Shown: piece after piece, positions 8,511 through 16,561 of the stretch
How positions within the stretch are numbered: the first letter of the stretch is position 1
How the letters are laid out: each line of letters opens with the position of its first letter
Assembly (NCBI GenBank): GCA_963205185.1
Contig: CAUJHZ010000022.1
Span: 1-51,650 of the forward strand
Source of the DNA: Planctomycetota bacterium
GTDB lineage: Bacteria; Planctomycetota; Phycisphaerae; Phycisphaerales; UBA5793
DNA length: 51,650 bases
Reading direction: 5' to 3'
Position numbers and translations under genes: made by a program
The notes under the pieces: generated by a model
The model's input: only the letters and a program-made list of their open reading frames with translations
Told to the model about the DNA's origin: nothing
Databases searched by the model: none

Positions 8511-10598
8511 TCATGTCCGGGCGCTGCGCGCCGCCGCCGCGATGGTGCTTCGCCCGTGGCTGGCGACTTCCTCTGCGAGCATGCTGACAAACCGGTCCAG
8601 CGGCACACTGCCAAGGTCGCCCTCGGTGCGGTGGCGGATGCTCACGGTGCCCGCCTCGGCGTCCTTGCCGCCAACGATGAGCATGTACGGCGTCTTTTCC
8701 TCGGTCGCCCGGCGGATCTTGGCCTGCAGGCGCTCGGGAGATTCGTCGAGGTGGACGCGGAACGCACCCGCCGCGTCGATCGCCGCCTTCACTTTGCCCG
8801 CGTAGTCGGAGAATTTCTCGGAGATGGTGAGGATGCGCACCTGCTCGGGGCTGAGCCAGAGCGGGAAGTCGCCGGCGAAGTGCTCGATGAGTATGCCGAT
8901 GAAGCGCTCGAGAGAGCCGAACGGCGCGCAGTGGATCATGATTGGCCGGTGCTTTTCGTTGTCGGCGCCGATGTAGTTGAGACCGAATCGTTCGGGCAAG
9001 TTGTAATCGACCTGCACGGTGCCAAGCTGCCACTCGCGCCCGATCGAGTCCTTGGCGACGAAGTCGATCTTGGGCCCGTAGAAAGCGGCCTCGCCGGGTT
9101 CGAGGGTCATGGGAACACCCATCCCCTTGGCCGCCTCGATGCACACCTTCTCGGCCAGTTCCCAGTTCTCGTTGCTGCCGACGTACTTGCTGCTGGCCGG
9201 ATCGCGCAGCCCGACGCGCACGCGATAGTCGTTCAGGCCGATTTCGGCCAGGACCATGCGCGCCAGTTCGAGATCGATGTCGATCTCGCGGCTCAACTGT
9301 TCGGGAGTGCAGAAGATGTGCGAGTCATCCTGGGTGAAGCCGCGCACGCGGGTCATGCCGTGGCACTCGCCGGACTGCTCGTAGCGGTAGACGGTGCCGA
9401 ACTCGGCGAGGCGCACGGGCAGATCGCGGTAACTGTGCTGGGAGGCCTCGTAAATCTTGATGTGGTGCGGGCAGTTCATCGGCTTGAGCAGGAAGCCGTC
9501 CACGTCGGGCGAGGCCATGGCGTTGGCGATGTCGGCGCAGCCGCAACCGCCGCCGTGCGCCATGAGCGAGCCGCTCAGCGCCTCGGCATCGACCAGCGGC
9601 GGGAACTGCGAATCGGCGTAGTAGGGGAAGTGGCCGCTGGTGCGATAGAGGTTGAGTTTGCCGATGTGCGGGGTATTGACCCACACAAAGCCGCGCTCGC
9701 TCCGCGCTTTGCGCAGGAACTCCTCGAGTTCGCGGCGGATGATGGCCCCGTTGGGCAGCCAGAGCACGAGGCCGGTGCCGACGTCCTCGCTCAGGCTGAT
9801 GAGGCGAAGCTGCTTGCCGATCACGCGGTGGTCGCGCTTGCGGGCCTCTTCGAGCATCTTGAGGTGATGATCGAGGTCCTTCTGGTTCGCAAACGCAGTG
9901 CCGTAGACGCGGGTGAGGCGATCGCTGTTCTCGTCGCCGTGCCAGTAGGACGATGCGAGCGACATGACCTTGAACGCGCCGATGCGGCCGGTGCTGGGCA
10001 CGTGCGGGCCGCGGCAGAGGTCTTCCCAGTCCTTGCCCGGCTTGCCGGTGGCGTAGAAGGAGAGGCAATCGGAGCCGGCGGCTACGGCCTTCTCCGCGTT
10101 GTCCAACTTGTACTTTGATCCCTCGGATCGGAGCTTGCTCATGCCCTGCTCGAGCGGCATCTCGTAGCGCGAGAACGGGCGATTTTCCTTGACGATCTCG
10201 CCCATCAGCCGCTCGATCTCGGCGAAGTCATCGCTGCTCAGGCTCTGGCCGTCGGCAAAGCGCATGTCGTAATAGAAACCGTTCTCGACCGGCGGCCCGT
10301 ACACGAGTTGAGTGCCGGGCTTGAGGCGCTGAATCGCTTCGGCCATGACGTGCGCGGCCGAGTGGCGCAGCAGGTAGAGCGCATCGGGATCGGGCTGGCC
10401 ATCGCGCGACTTCTCAGTGACGATCGACACTTTGGCGTCTCGATCGATGACGAAGCCGAGATCGTGCAGCGCCCCATCAACCTTGACGCCCAGCGCCGCC
10501 TTGGCCAGGCCCGGACCGATGGATGCGGCGATCTGCCCGCCGCTGACCGGTTCGGGGTATTCTCGGATACTTCCATCAGGAAGAGTGATGCGAGGCAT
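8511..10598 (-). CDS. thrS: threonyl-tRNA synthetase
   Basis: A class II synthetase of 695 residues, longer than the roughly 640 of E. coli ThrRS. It has an N-terminal TGS domain (1-60, beginning MPRITLPDGS), the second-additional editing domain with HSAAH near 79-83 and NGFYYDM, the zinc/active-site segment PMNCPHHIKIYE, motif 2 around FGTVYRYEQSGE, motif 3 around HCAPFGSLERFIGILIEH, and a C-terminal anticodon-binding domain starting near LSPEQVRILTI. AAGGA lies nine bases before the ATG. A strong hairpin in the leader (10627-10648) and the terminator at 10690-10717 suggest that thrS has its own transcription start after lspA. Confidence 0.97.
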   Translation of the reverse strand: MPRITLPDGSIREYPEPVSGGQIAASIGPGLAKAALGVKVDGALHDLGFVIDRDAKVSIVTEKSRDGQPDPDALYLLRHSAAHVMAEAIQRLKPGTQLVYGPPVENGFYYDMRFADGQSLSSDDFAEIERLMGEIVKENRPFSRYEMPLEQGMSKLRSEGSKYKLDNAEKAVAAGSDCLSFYATGKPGKDWEDLCRGPHVPSTGRIGAFKVMSLASSYWHGDENSDRLTRVYGTAFANQKDLDHHLKMLEEARKRDHRVIGKQLRLISLSEDVGTGLVLWLPNGAIIRRELEEFLRKARSERGFVWVNTPHIGKLNLYRTSGHFPYYADSQFPPLVDAEALSGSLMAHGGGCGCADIANAMASPDVDGFLLKPMNCPHHIKIYEASQHSYRDLPVRLAEFGTVYRYEQSGECHGMTRVRGFTQDDSHIFCTPEQLSREIDIDLELARMVLAEIGLNDYRVRVGLRDPASSKYVGSNENWELAEKVCIEAAKGMGVPMTLEPGEAAFYGPKIDFVAKDSIGREWQLGTVQVDYNLPERFGLNYIGADNEKHRPIMIHCAPFGSLERFIGILIEHFAGDFPLWLSPEQVRILTISEKFSDYAGKVKAAIDAAGAFRVHLDESPERLQAKIRRATEEKTPYMLIVGGKDAEAGTVSIRHRTEGDLGSVPLDRFVSMLAEEVASHGRSTIAAAARSART

Positions 10599-10626
10599 GG
10601 TTCGAGGTCCTTTTCAATCTTCAACG

Positions 10627-10648
10627 CCCAGGCATCGCCATGCCCGGG
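10627..10648 (-). promoter_or_regulatory. hairpin in the thrS leader
   Basis: In the minus-strand RNA, CCCGGGCAU, a GGCG loop and AUGCCUGGG form a nine-pair stem with one G-U pair. It ends 28 bases upstream of the thrS start and is followed by GUUGAAGAUU rather than a U run. It could be an operator for autogenous ThrRS control, which is known in E. coli thrS, or a weak terminator. No T-box elements are seen. Confidence 0.4.
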
Positions 10649-10689
10649 TCTTGAGGTGCGTCAGGCCTGAGTCGGCATCAAAACAAACA

Positions 10690-10717
10690 ACGCACGGCTC
10701 TGGAATCGGCCGTGCGT
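10690..10717 (-). terminator. intrinsic terminator downstream of lspA
   Basis: A perfect nine-pair stem (ACGCACGGC / GCCGTGCGT) with a 10-base loop, followed on the minus strand by TTGTTTGTTTTG. It lies 118 bases after the lspA stop and separates lspA from thrS. Confidence 0.7.
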
Positions 10718-10834
10718 CGCAAAAACTCTTCTTCGTGCGCACCAGCCGATTACCGCCGCGAAGGAGTCGCGGTCGTCGTGGCAGTCGTGGCGGTGGTGCG
10801 GCGGTCGAGCATGATGTACAAGCCTAGTCCGTCG

Positions 10835-11545
10835 TTACGTCCGGTCAATCGATTCATCGGCCGCCGCGCTGGAGGGATTGAGCGCCGTTGCGGCGGCGTC
10901 CTTGCCGGCAGGTGCAGCCTGACGGTTCATCCGCAGCATGAGCAGGCCGATGCCCGTGAGCAGGAGCACGTCCGCGATGTTGAACACCCACGGGAAGATC
11001 TCGGAGTTGCCCCCCGGCCAGCGCCAGCCCAACGGCAGGTACGTGTCGGGAAAGATCTTGAGGAAGTCGCGCACGGCGCCGAACATGATGCGGTCGAACA
11101 GATTACCTCCCGCGCCGGCAAGGATGCACCCGATGGCGATGTGGGCCAGCCAGTCGCCGCAACGCGTCCTCGATGCAAACGCATACAGGCCGATGCCCAC
11201 CGCCAGCACCGTGAACACGACGAAGAACGCCCGCTGGCCCGGCCCGATTCCAAACACCGCCCCGCGATTGAGTACGAGGTGCAGGTCGAGCACGCGCGTG
11301 AGCACCTTGCGGTGCGCATCAGGCGGCGGATTCCAGTGGGGGTTTGAGAGAATCACCTCGCGGTCCAGCACGACCGGCTCATCGCCCACCAGCGCGAACG
11401 CGAGCTGCTTGGAGGCCAGGTCGATCGAGAGCCCCAGCGCGACGACGATGACCAGCGCCAGCCAGCACGCCAGCGAACGCCCGGCCGCAGGTCGCGATGT
11501 GGTGGGGCACTGTGCCTCCAGGGGTTGATCTCTTGAAGTGGCCAT
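10835..11545 (-). CDS. lspA: lipoprotein signal peptidase (signal peptidase II)
   Basis: An inner-membrane aspartyl protease that cleaves prolipoprotein signal peptides before the lipid-modified Cys. The 236-residue protein has the family landmarks DLASK (42-46), NRGAVFGI (93-100), GGNLFDRI (146-152, catalytic Asp151) and FNIADV (188-193, catalytic Asp192). The two Asp are about 41 residues apart, against about 18 in E. coli, so the extracytoplasmic segment between them carries an insertion. ATG 11545 was chosen because the upstream in-frame extension to 11692 runs into the DksA-like gene. Several lipoproteins in the window are likely substrates. Confidence 0.93.
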   Translation of the reverse strand: MATSRDQPLEAQCPTTSRPAAGRSLACWLALVIVVALGLSIDLASKQLAFALVGDEPVVLDREVILSNPHWNPPPDAHRKVLTRVLDLHLVLNRGAVFGIGPGQRAFFVVFTVLAVGIGLYAFASRTRCGDWLAHIAIGCILAGAGGNLFDRIMFGAVRDFLKIFPDTYLPLGWRWPGGNSEIFPWVFNIADVLLLTGIGLLMLRMNRQAAPAGKDAAATALNPSSAAADESIDRT

Positions 11546-11628
11546 GTGAGACAGATGGTAGGGACGAAGGCTCGACGGCATCGCCCGTCGAATTCCTGCA
11601 GCGGCGCCTGCAGGGCAGGCGCCGGCGA

Positions 11629-12465
11629 TCAGCGGCGGAAGCGATGGAAGCGGTCGCGCTCGCGCGCCACCTCGATGCACACCTTCGCCCATGGCTTGGC
11701 CTCGAGGCGCGGCAGACTGATGGGCTTACCCGTGACCTCGCACAGGCCGTACGTCCCGTCTCGGATGTTTTCGAGCGATTTGTCGATCTCTTCGAGCAGC
11801 TCTCGCTCCGTGGCCGCCAATTGGAGAGCGAACTCCTGGTCGTACGTGTCTGAACCGGCGTCGGCCATGTGCATCGGCGCGTGGCCTGAATCGCCCGAGC
11901 CTCCGCCGCGCAAGGCGCCCGACTCCATCGCCTGCACATCTCCGATCAGTTCGGCGCGCCGCTTGAGCAGCAGATCGCGGAAGTGATTCAGTTGCTTTTT
12001 GGTCAGCCGCGCTGGGGTGTTGCGAGCGTTCACCGCATCATTCGGATGAGTCGGCATCGGGTCGAGCATTCCCGGCTTTCGCTCGGCAGTGGCCGCAGCA
12101 CGCTGCTTGGTGGGGGCCGGAACCGGCTTCTCGGCGCGACCGGCCTTGGAAGACGCAGCCGGCTTGCTCTGTGCCGCACCCTTGCGGGGGGCCTTGGCGG
12201 CGTCGGGGGCTTTCTTCTTCGTGGTTGTCCTAACAGTGGCCGACTTGCGGGAAGTGCTGCTCGCCTTCTTCCCCGCCTTGGTCTTGGTTTGTTTCGGGGC
12301 CTTGACGGCACCGCGCTTCTTGGTGGAAGGCCGTTTTGACGCCTTTGCCTTCTTTTTCGAGGTTCGAGCCTTGCCGCTTTTCGTGGAAGACGCCGTCCGG
12401 CGGGATTTGGACTTGCTGGCTGGAGTGCGAGCCTTCTTCTTGCGAGTGGTCTTCTTCTTGGCCAC
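11629..12465 (-). CDS. DksA/TraR-family protein with a long histone H1-like basic N-terminal tail
   Basis: The C-terminal 120 residues form a DksA/TraR domain: a coiled-coil (LTKKQLNHFRDLLLKRR... and LAATERELLEEIDKSL) and the closing zinc-finger region GTYGLCEVTGKPI...RLEAKPWAKVCIEV. Only one Cys of each CxxC pair remains (CEVT, CIEV), so zinc binding is doubtful. The first 130 or so residues are almost entirely Lys, Ala, Ser, Thr, Arg and Pro, in the style of bacterial histone H1-like proteins. GTG 12465 is chosen because GGAG lies about ten bases upstream and the tail begins there; ATG 12585 is an alternative. DksA proteins act in the RNA polymerase secondary channel; DNA binding by the tail is inference. 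Confidence 0.75.
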   Translation of the reverse strand: MAKKKTTRKKKARTPASKSKSRRTASSTKSGKARTSKKKAKASKRPSTKKRGAVKAPKQTKTKAGKKASSTSRKSATVRTTTKKKAPDAAKAPRKGAAQSKPAASSKAGRAEKPVPAPTKQRAAATAERKPGMLDPMPTHPNDAVNARNTPARLTKKQLNHFRDLLLKRRAELIGDVQAMESGALRGGGSGDSGHAPMHMADAGSDTYDQEFALQLAATERELLEEIDKSLENIRDGTYGLCEVTGKPISLPRLEAKPWAKVCIEVARERDRFHRFRR

Positions 12466-12606
12466 GGCTGCCGCTCTCCAAGTGGTGGAAAAGCCCGCAC
12501 TTCGGTGGATACACGTGGGAAACGGGCCCCCGTCCGGGCGGAGGCCGCAAAGAATAGACGCAGCGAAATCAGGGGTCAAACACATGCCGGACGGCGCGCC
12601 GGCGCC

Positions 12607-13584
12607 TCAAGCGGCCCCGCCGGTTTCCTGCACCGAGCCGATCTGCCTGAGCCGCTCGTAGCGGCGTCGGATCAGGTTCTCAATCTTAAACCGCTTCAAT
12701 TCCGTGATTTTATCGATGATCCAGCGCTGCAGGATTTCCGCAGCCGCTTCGTGGTCGCGATGGGCGCCGCCGAGCGGTTCATCCACGATCTCGTCGATGG
12801 TGCCCAGCCGCAGATTCTCTTCGGCGGTGAGGTGCAGGGCGGTGGCGGCGGCGGCATTGGTGTCCGGCCGAGCCTGCTTCCACAGAATCGCCGCGCAGCC
12901 TTCAGGGCTGATGACCGAATACCACGAATACCGGAGCATTCCCACCCTGTCGGCCACGGCAATCCCCAAGGCCCCGCCGGAACCGCCCTCTCCGATGATC
13001 ACGCTGACAATCGGCGTGCGAAGGCGGCTCATCTCCCGCAGGTTCACGGCGATCGCCTCCGCCTGCCCTCGCTCCTCGGCTCCGAGACCCGGATACGCTC
13101 CGGGCGTATCCACCAGCGTCACCACCGGCAGGCCGAACTTCTCGGCCAACTGCATGTTCTTGAGTGCTTTGCGGTAGCCTTCGGGGTGGGCGCAGCCGAA
13201 GTTGCAGAGCATGCGCTCGTTGGTGTCGCGGCCCTTGCGGTGGGCGACGACCATCACCTTGAACTTGCCGATTCGGGCGAAGCCGGTCAGGATCGCCGCG
13301 TCGTCGCCGTAGTGCCGGTCGCCGTGCAGCTGACAGAAGTCAGAGCAGATGCGGCGCAGGTAGTCCGTTGACTGGGGGCGCCGGGGATGGCGGGCGACCC
13401 GGCTGACGATGTCCCAGGGCTCGAGCGCGGCGTAGATGGCCGAGAGCGAATCGCGGTGCTCCTGGCGCAGCGCCGCCAGGCGCTGGGCGCCTTGCTCGGA
13501 CGTATCGCCTTCGAGTCGTTCGATTTCGGCTTCGAGCGGCAGCAGCGGCTGTTCGAACGCGGGGCGGTTTGGATCGTTGGCCAT
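12607..13584 (-). CDS. accA: acetyl-CoA carboxylase carboxyltransferase subunit alpha
   Basis: With AccD it forms the carboxyltransferase that makes malonyl-CoA for fatty-acid synthesis. The 325-residue protein has the expected N-terminal helix, HPRRP followed by LHGDR.YGDD, the GRDTNER-NFGCAHPEGYRKA segment, DTPGAYPG, ERGQ, and the GEGGSGGALGI active-site loop, ending with an LRLGTIDEIV segment. ATG 13584 (MANDPN) gives the usual length; a start at 13623 is possible. It is the first gene of the minus-strand run towards mraY. accD is not in the window. Confidence 0.96.
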   Translation of the reverse strand: MANDPNRPAFEQPLLPLEAEIERLEGDTSEQGAQRLAALRQEHRDSLSAIYAALEPWDIVSRVARHPRRPQSTDYLRRICSDFCQLHGDRHYGDDAAILTGFARIGKFKVMVVAHRKGRDTNERMLCNFGCAHPEGYRKALKNMQLAEKFGLPVVTLVDTPGAYPGLGAEERGQAEAIAVNLREMSRLRTPIVSVIIGEGGSGGALGIAVADRVGMLRYSWYSVISPEGCAAILWKQARPDTNAAAATALHLTAEENLRLGTIDEIVDEPLGGAHRDHEAAAEILQRWIIDKITELKRFKIENLIRRRYERLRQIGSVQETGGAA

Positions 13585-13677
13585 CAGACTCGGTCCGCCG
13601 GTGGTCGTGGGTTGGTGATGCAATCGTAGCGCGGCGCCGGGCGTCCTGAAGCGCGAGCGGGGGGAATGGAAAAAGAC

Positions 13678-13703
13678 AGGCCCGGCGACGAATCGCCGGG
13701 CCT
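13678..13703 (-). terminator. intrinsic terminator downstream of pseudopilin gene 1
   Basis: A perfect ten-pair stem (AGGCCCGGCG / CGCCGGGCCT) with a six-base loop, followed on the minus strand by GTCTTTTTCC. It ends transcription of the gene at 13758-14690 before accA. Confidence 0.85.
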
Positions 13704-13757
13704 GGTGACTTTCGCCTGCTCTCGAGTCCGCAGTCGGATCTCAAGGCAAGTGAGGGA

Positions 13758-14690
13758 TTACTGGATGGGATCCCAGAACTGGGTCGGGCTGGTGGTGCCG
13801 TCAGCGGACGTGCCCCACATGCACAGCCAGATGTCCTTGCCGCCACCCGTGCTGATGATCGGATCCTGCTGCTTGAAGAGGTTGTCAAGCAGGTCCTTCT
13901 GCACGTTGGTGTTGCGATAGGTCACGCCGGGAGGCGCAAAGGCCTTGTAGGTCTGGTCTTCAGTCTGGCCGGGGCCGCCGTTGTCCAGGCCGGTCTGCTC
14001 CTGGGTGTTGGAGACGTGGCCGTCGTTGTAGCCGACGTTTCCGGTCCAGGTCGTGCGGGCGCCGTGGAACAGGTAGGTCGGGCTCTTCTTGTCCGGGATA
14101 CCGTCGCGAGGGCCGCGGTCGGAGACGACGGCGTAGTTCGCGTTGAGGCTGTCGGCCCATTCAGAGTTGTAGCGGCTGCCGGCGGGGGCCAGAGTCGCAT
14201 AGCTCGCATTGGAGATCTTGCCGGTGGTCTGAATGTCACAGCCGAACGCGGGATCCCAGAGCCACTGGTCGTTCCAACCCGGATCGTCCTGCGTGCCGTA
14301 GCGGTAGTCAGTCTTCAACTGAGTGTTGGCGCTCGAGTCGCCGGGGCAGAGCACGACTTCGGGCGAGTAGTAGGTGTTGAAGATCATGTACGAATAGAAG
14401 TTGGCCGACGAGTTGCCGGTCTGAGGCGTCCCGCCCGTCCCGCCGGTGTTCGCACTCGCCGTGATGAGGCTGATCTTTGCGGGCTTGGGATATGTGCCGC
14501 CAAAGTCGTTGGCGAACAGGACCATGCCCTTGTGGACCTGATTGACGCGCGTCGAGCAGGTCAGGGTCTTGGCATTATTGCGGGCACGGGCGAGTGCCGG
14601 CAAAAGAATGCCGATGAGCAGAGCGATGATGGCAATGACCACCAGCAGCTCGATGAGGGTAAACCCTCTGAACCGGGAAACACGATGCAT
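13758..14690 (-). CDS. type II secretion/pilin-like protein with N-terminal methylation domain (pseudopilin 1)
   Basis: Residues 8-35 are the classic prepilin signal: [24 protein letters not shown], with the predicted prepilin peptidase cut after Gly and methylation of Phe; Glu+5 is present. A helix ALARARNNAKTLTCSTRVNQ follows, then a large extracytoplasmic domain with TGNVGYNDGHV, the His-x-DG-type motif common in the large planctomycete pilin-like families. There are 310 residues in total. The start is preceded by AAAGGAGCAAGCC. It is a paralogue of the gene at 15157-16089, in the same orientation but with a separate promoter and terminator. The assembly machinery is not in the window. Confidence 0.85.
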   Translation of the reverse strand: MHRVSRFRGFTLIELLVVIAIIALLIGILLPALARARNNAKTLTCSTRVNQVHKGMVLFANDFGGTYPKPAKISLITASANTGGTGGTPQTGNSSANFYSYMIFNTYYSPEVVLCPGDSSANTQLKTDYRYGTQDDPGWNDQWLWDPAFGCDIQTTGKISNASYATLAPAGSRYNSEWADSLNANYAVVSDRGPRDGIPDKKSPTYLFHGARTTWTGNVGYNDGHVSNTQEQTGLDNGGPGQTEDQTYKAFAPPGVTYRNTNVQKDLLDNLFKQQDPIISTGGGKDIWLCMWGTSADGTTSPTQFWDPIQ

Positions 14691-14971
14691 GGCTTGCTCC
14701 TTTGAATGATGAAATGGATGGAATCCAAAGCCAATGCCTGAACACGATGCTCCGGACCATCCGGTGCATCAGAAAACTCGAGGGGTGGGTTGCTCTTCGA
14801 GCCTCTCAGACGGCGGCACAGCGGGATCGGCGGAAAACACGCCGAAGCATGCCGATTCGCGGCAGCGAGTCAGAGAGAACGGCGGATTGTCGACGGCGGG
14901 GAGCAGGGAAGGGCGTGGATGTGTCCCTGAATGATGAAGAATGAATGCGGATGCTGCTGAGCCCCTGAACC

Positions 14972-15002
14972 GTCCGAACCGTTCGGACCGGATCGTCCGA
15001 AC
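14972..15002 (-). repeat. three 8-base half-sites GTCCGAAC/GTTCGGAC in the leader of pseudopilin gene 1
   Basis: GTCCGAAC at 14972-14979, its inverse GTTCGGAC at 14981-14988 and GTCCGAAC again at 14995-15002. On the RNA the first two encountered form a perfect eight-pair hairpin with a GAUCCG loop about 10 bases after the predicted start. The third can replace one arm, so two alternative pairings are possible. It could be an operator, a stabilising 5' hairpin or a switch. Confidence 0.5.
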
Positions 15003-15019
15003 CAGATAACCATACGTCA

Positions 15020-15047
15020 AATATAGCGAATCTGTTGCGGGCGTCAA
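15020..15047 (-). promoter_or_regulatory. promoter of pseudopilin gene 1
   Basis: Minus-strand TTGACG (15042-15047), 16 bases, TATATT (15020-15025). GATTCG begins exactly nine bases after the -35. The predicted start near 15013 gives a leader of about 320 bases. The layout is shared with the promoters at 16452-16480, 40624-40652 and 45179-45208. Confidence 0.7.
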
Positions 15048-15087
15048 GAAAAAACCCGCAGCGAGGGTGAAACGGGGCCAGAAACGA

Positions 15088-15117
15088 GGCAGGCCGGGCG
15101 TCATCGCCCGGCCTGCC
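15088..15117 (-). terminator. terminator hairpin downstream of pseudopilin gene 2
   Basis: A perfect thirteen-pair stem (GGCAGGCCGGGCG / CGCCCGGCCTGCC) with a four-base loop, 40 bases after the stop. The tail on the minus strand is only TCGTTTCTGG, so termination may be partial or Rho-assisted. Confidence 0.7.
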
Positions 15118-15156
15118 GGTGTTTGCAAGGAATCGACGTCGATGCGCCGGGTGAGC

Positions 15157-16089
15157 TTACGGCTCCACGAGCGGATCGAAGATTTCGCGAACGCGGAAGC
15201 GAGTGACGACCTGCTGGTCGATCCAGTAGCCGAGTTTGATGTCGAGATCGTCGTCGGTCTGGTCGAGCTTGAAGATGTTGTCCGGGACCTGCGCGCCTGC
15301 CGGGGGCGTTCCACCGCCGAGGTTCGGGTCGAAGTAGTAGACGCCTTCAGGAACGAACGCCATATCCGACTGGTGGTCGATGGTCTGGTTGTCGTTCTCG
15401 AAGCGCTCGCTCATGCGATCGACGTGATTGTCGTTGTAGGCGACATTGCCGGTCCATCGGCGATTGGTGCCGTGGACGAGGTGCGCGAGCGTGGGCTCGG
15501 AGTGCTTGCCGTCGCGGACGCCGCGATCGCTCAGAACCGCGTAATTGCCGTCCAGGCTGGAGGCCTTCCACTGGGTGCGGAGGCGCTTGCCGGTGAGCTG
15601 CATCATCGCATAGGAATTGTTGCACTCACGGACGAGGGCCCAGTCGTCGAGGAAGTTGCCGCCGAAGGTGCGATCCCATACGCCCTTGGTTTCAGCGTCG
15701 TTCTTGTCGGTGGTGAAGTCGTAACCGACCTTGGCGCGGATGTTCGGATTGACTTCCGCGGGATCCACTGCGAATTTGGGATCGAACAGCTTGTTGAAGA
15801 TCAGCACCGACATGATGTTGGCGACGGAATTGTTCCCGTGGCCGAATTCGGCCGTGCTCTGGGCGTGCGCCAGATTGATCTTCTCGGGCACGGGGTACTC
15901 GTCGTTGTGCGCGTCGCCGTAGAAGACCATGCCCTTCTGAATGTCGCGCTGCTGCGACGAGCACTGCATCGCGCGGGCGGTCTTGCGGGCCCGCGCCAGA
16001 GCCGGCAGCAGCAGGCCGATGAGCAGCGCGATGATCGCGATGACCACCAGCAGCTCAATGAGTGTAAAGCCAAGTCGTTTCTTTGACAT
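15157..16089 (-). CDS. type II secretion/pilin-like protein with N-terminal methylation domain (pseudopilin 2)
   Basis: Like its neighbour at 13758-14690 it has 310 residues and an N-terminal [24 protein letters not shown] segment (residues 6-29), cleaved after Gly and methylated on Phe in this family, then [20 protein letters not shown]. The body has matching landmarks: [19 protein letters not shown] and a closing FDPLVEP. In the His motif NDGH becomes NDNH. Upstream is AAAGGAGG and the promoter at 16452-16480 with a leader of roughly 350 bases. The pair probably arose by duplication, since length and landmark order agree while the sequences have diverged considerably. Confidence 0.85.
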   Translation of the reverse strand: MSKKRLGFTLIELLVVIAIIALLIGLLLPALARARKTARAMQCSSQQRDIQKGMVFYGDAHNDEYPVPEKINLAHAQSTAEFGHGNNSVANIMSVLIFNKLFDPKFAVDPAEVNPNIRAKVGYDFTTDKNDAETKGVWDRTFGGNFLDDWALVRECNNSYAMMQLTGKRLRTQWKASSLDGNYAVLSDRGVRDGKHSEPTLAHLVHGTNRRWTGNVAYNDNHVDRMSERFENDNQTIDHQSDMAFVPEGVYYFDPNLGGGTPPAGAQVPDNIFKLDQTDDDLDIKLGYWIDQQVVTRFRVREIFDPLVEP

Positions 16090-16194
16090 GCCCGGGCCTC
16101 CTTTGTCCTTGGTTAGGCGAAAGATCCGTTCGCGTCTCTCCAGCAGCGTGCGCCTCCCGGAGCGGGCGGCAACCGGTCGCGCAGGAACTGCATT

Positions 16195-16208
16195 GGTCCG
16201 TGCGGACC
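16195..16208 (-). promoter_or_regulatory. short palindrome in the leader of pseudopilin gene 2
   Basis: GGTCCG-TG-CGGACC, a six-base inverted repeat resembling the GTCCG/CGGAC half-sites in the leader of pseudopilin gene 1. The rest of the 471-base gap 16090-16561 holds the promoter at 16452-16480 and nothing else I recognise. Confidence 0.3.
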
Positions 16209-16451
16209 ACTATGGCCCGCAATCAAGCGTGGAAAGAGGCGGCCATCTTCGGAATCTGCGCTCGCGCGGCCGAGAGCCTCTGCGAACGGGAAACCGATGA
16301 CGCACTGGCAAAGCAGCGCGAAGACGGCACGAGTCGGATTGTCGGCAGGGGCTGGAGGGATGACCGGGGAACCGGTCGATGATGGCGTCAGATCACAAGG
16401 CGGAATAATCGGGGTATGCTCAGCCAGCGCCAAGTCGAATTGTCAGTGACA

Positions 16452-16480
16452 AGAGTAAACGAATCTGAACCTCTTGTCAA
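16452..16480 (-). promoter_or_regulatory. promoter of pseudopilin gene 2
   Basis: Minus-strand TTGACA (16475-16480, consensus), 17 bases, TACTCT (16452-16457). GATTCG begins nine bases after the -35, as in the promoter of the paralogue. Confidence 0.75.
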
Positions 16481-16561
16481 GATAATTCTTCGTCCGCGGC
16501 TGAAGTTCGGTTGCCCGTTTTTCCAAGTTCCCGCGCAGATCGAGCCCCGTCCAGGCGGCCC

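Noticed and set aside
8037..10118. Long open frame on the plus strand opposite thrS
   Set aside because: It is the antisense of a clearly coded ThrRS in very GC-rich DNA. It has no recognisable domain and no ribosome-binding site.
16113..16433. 106-codon frame within the leader of pseudopilin gene 2
   Set aside because: It starts with TTG, has no ribosome-binding site or motif, and lies within the predicted untranslated leader.
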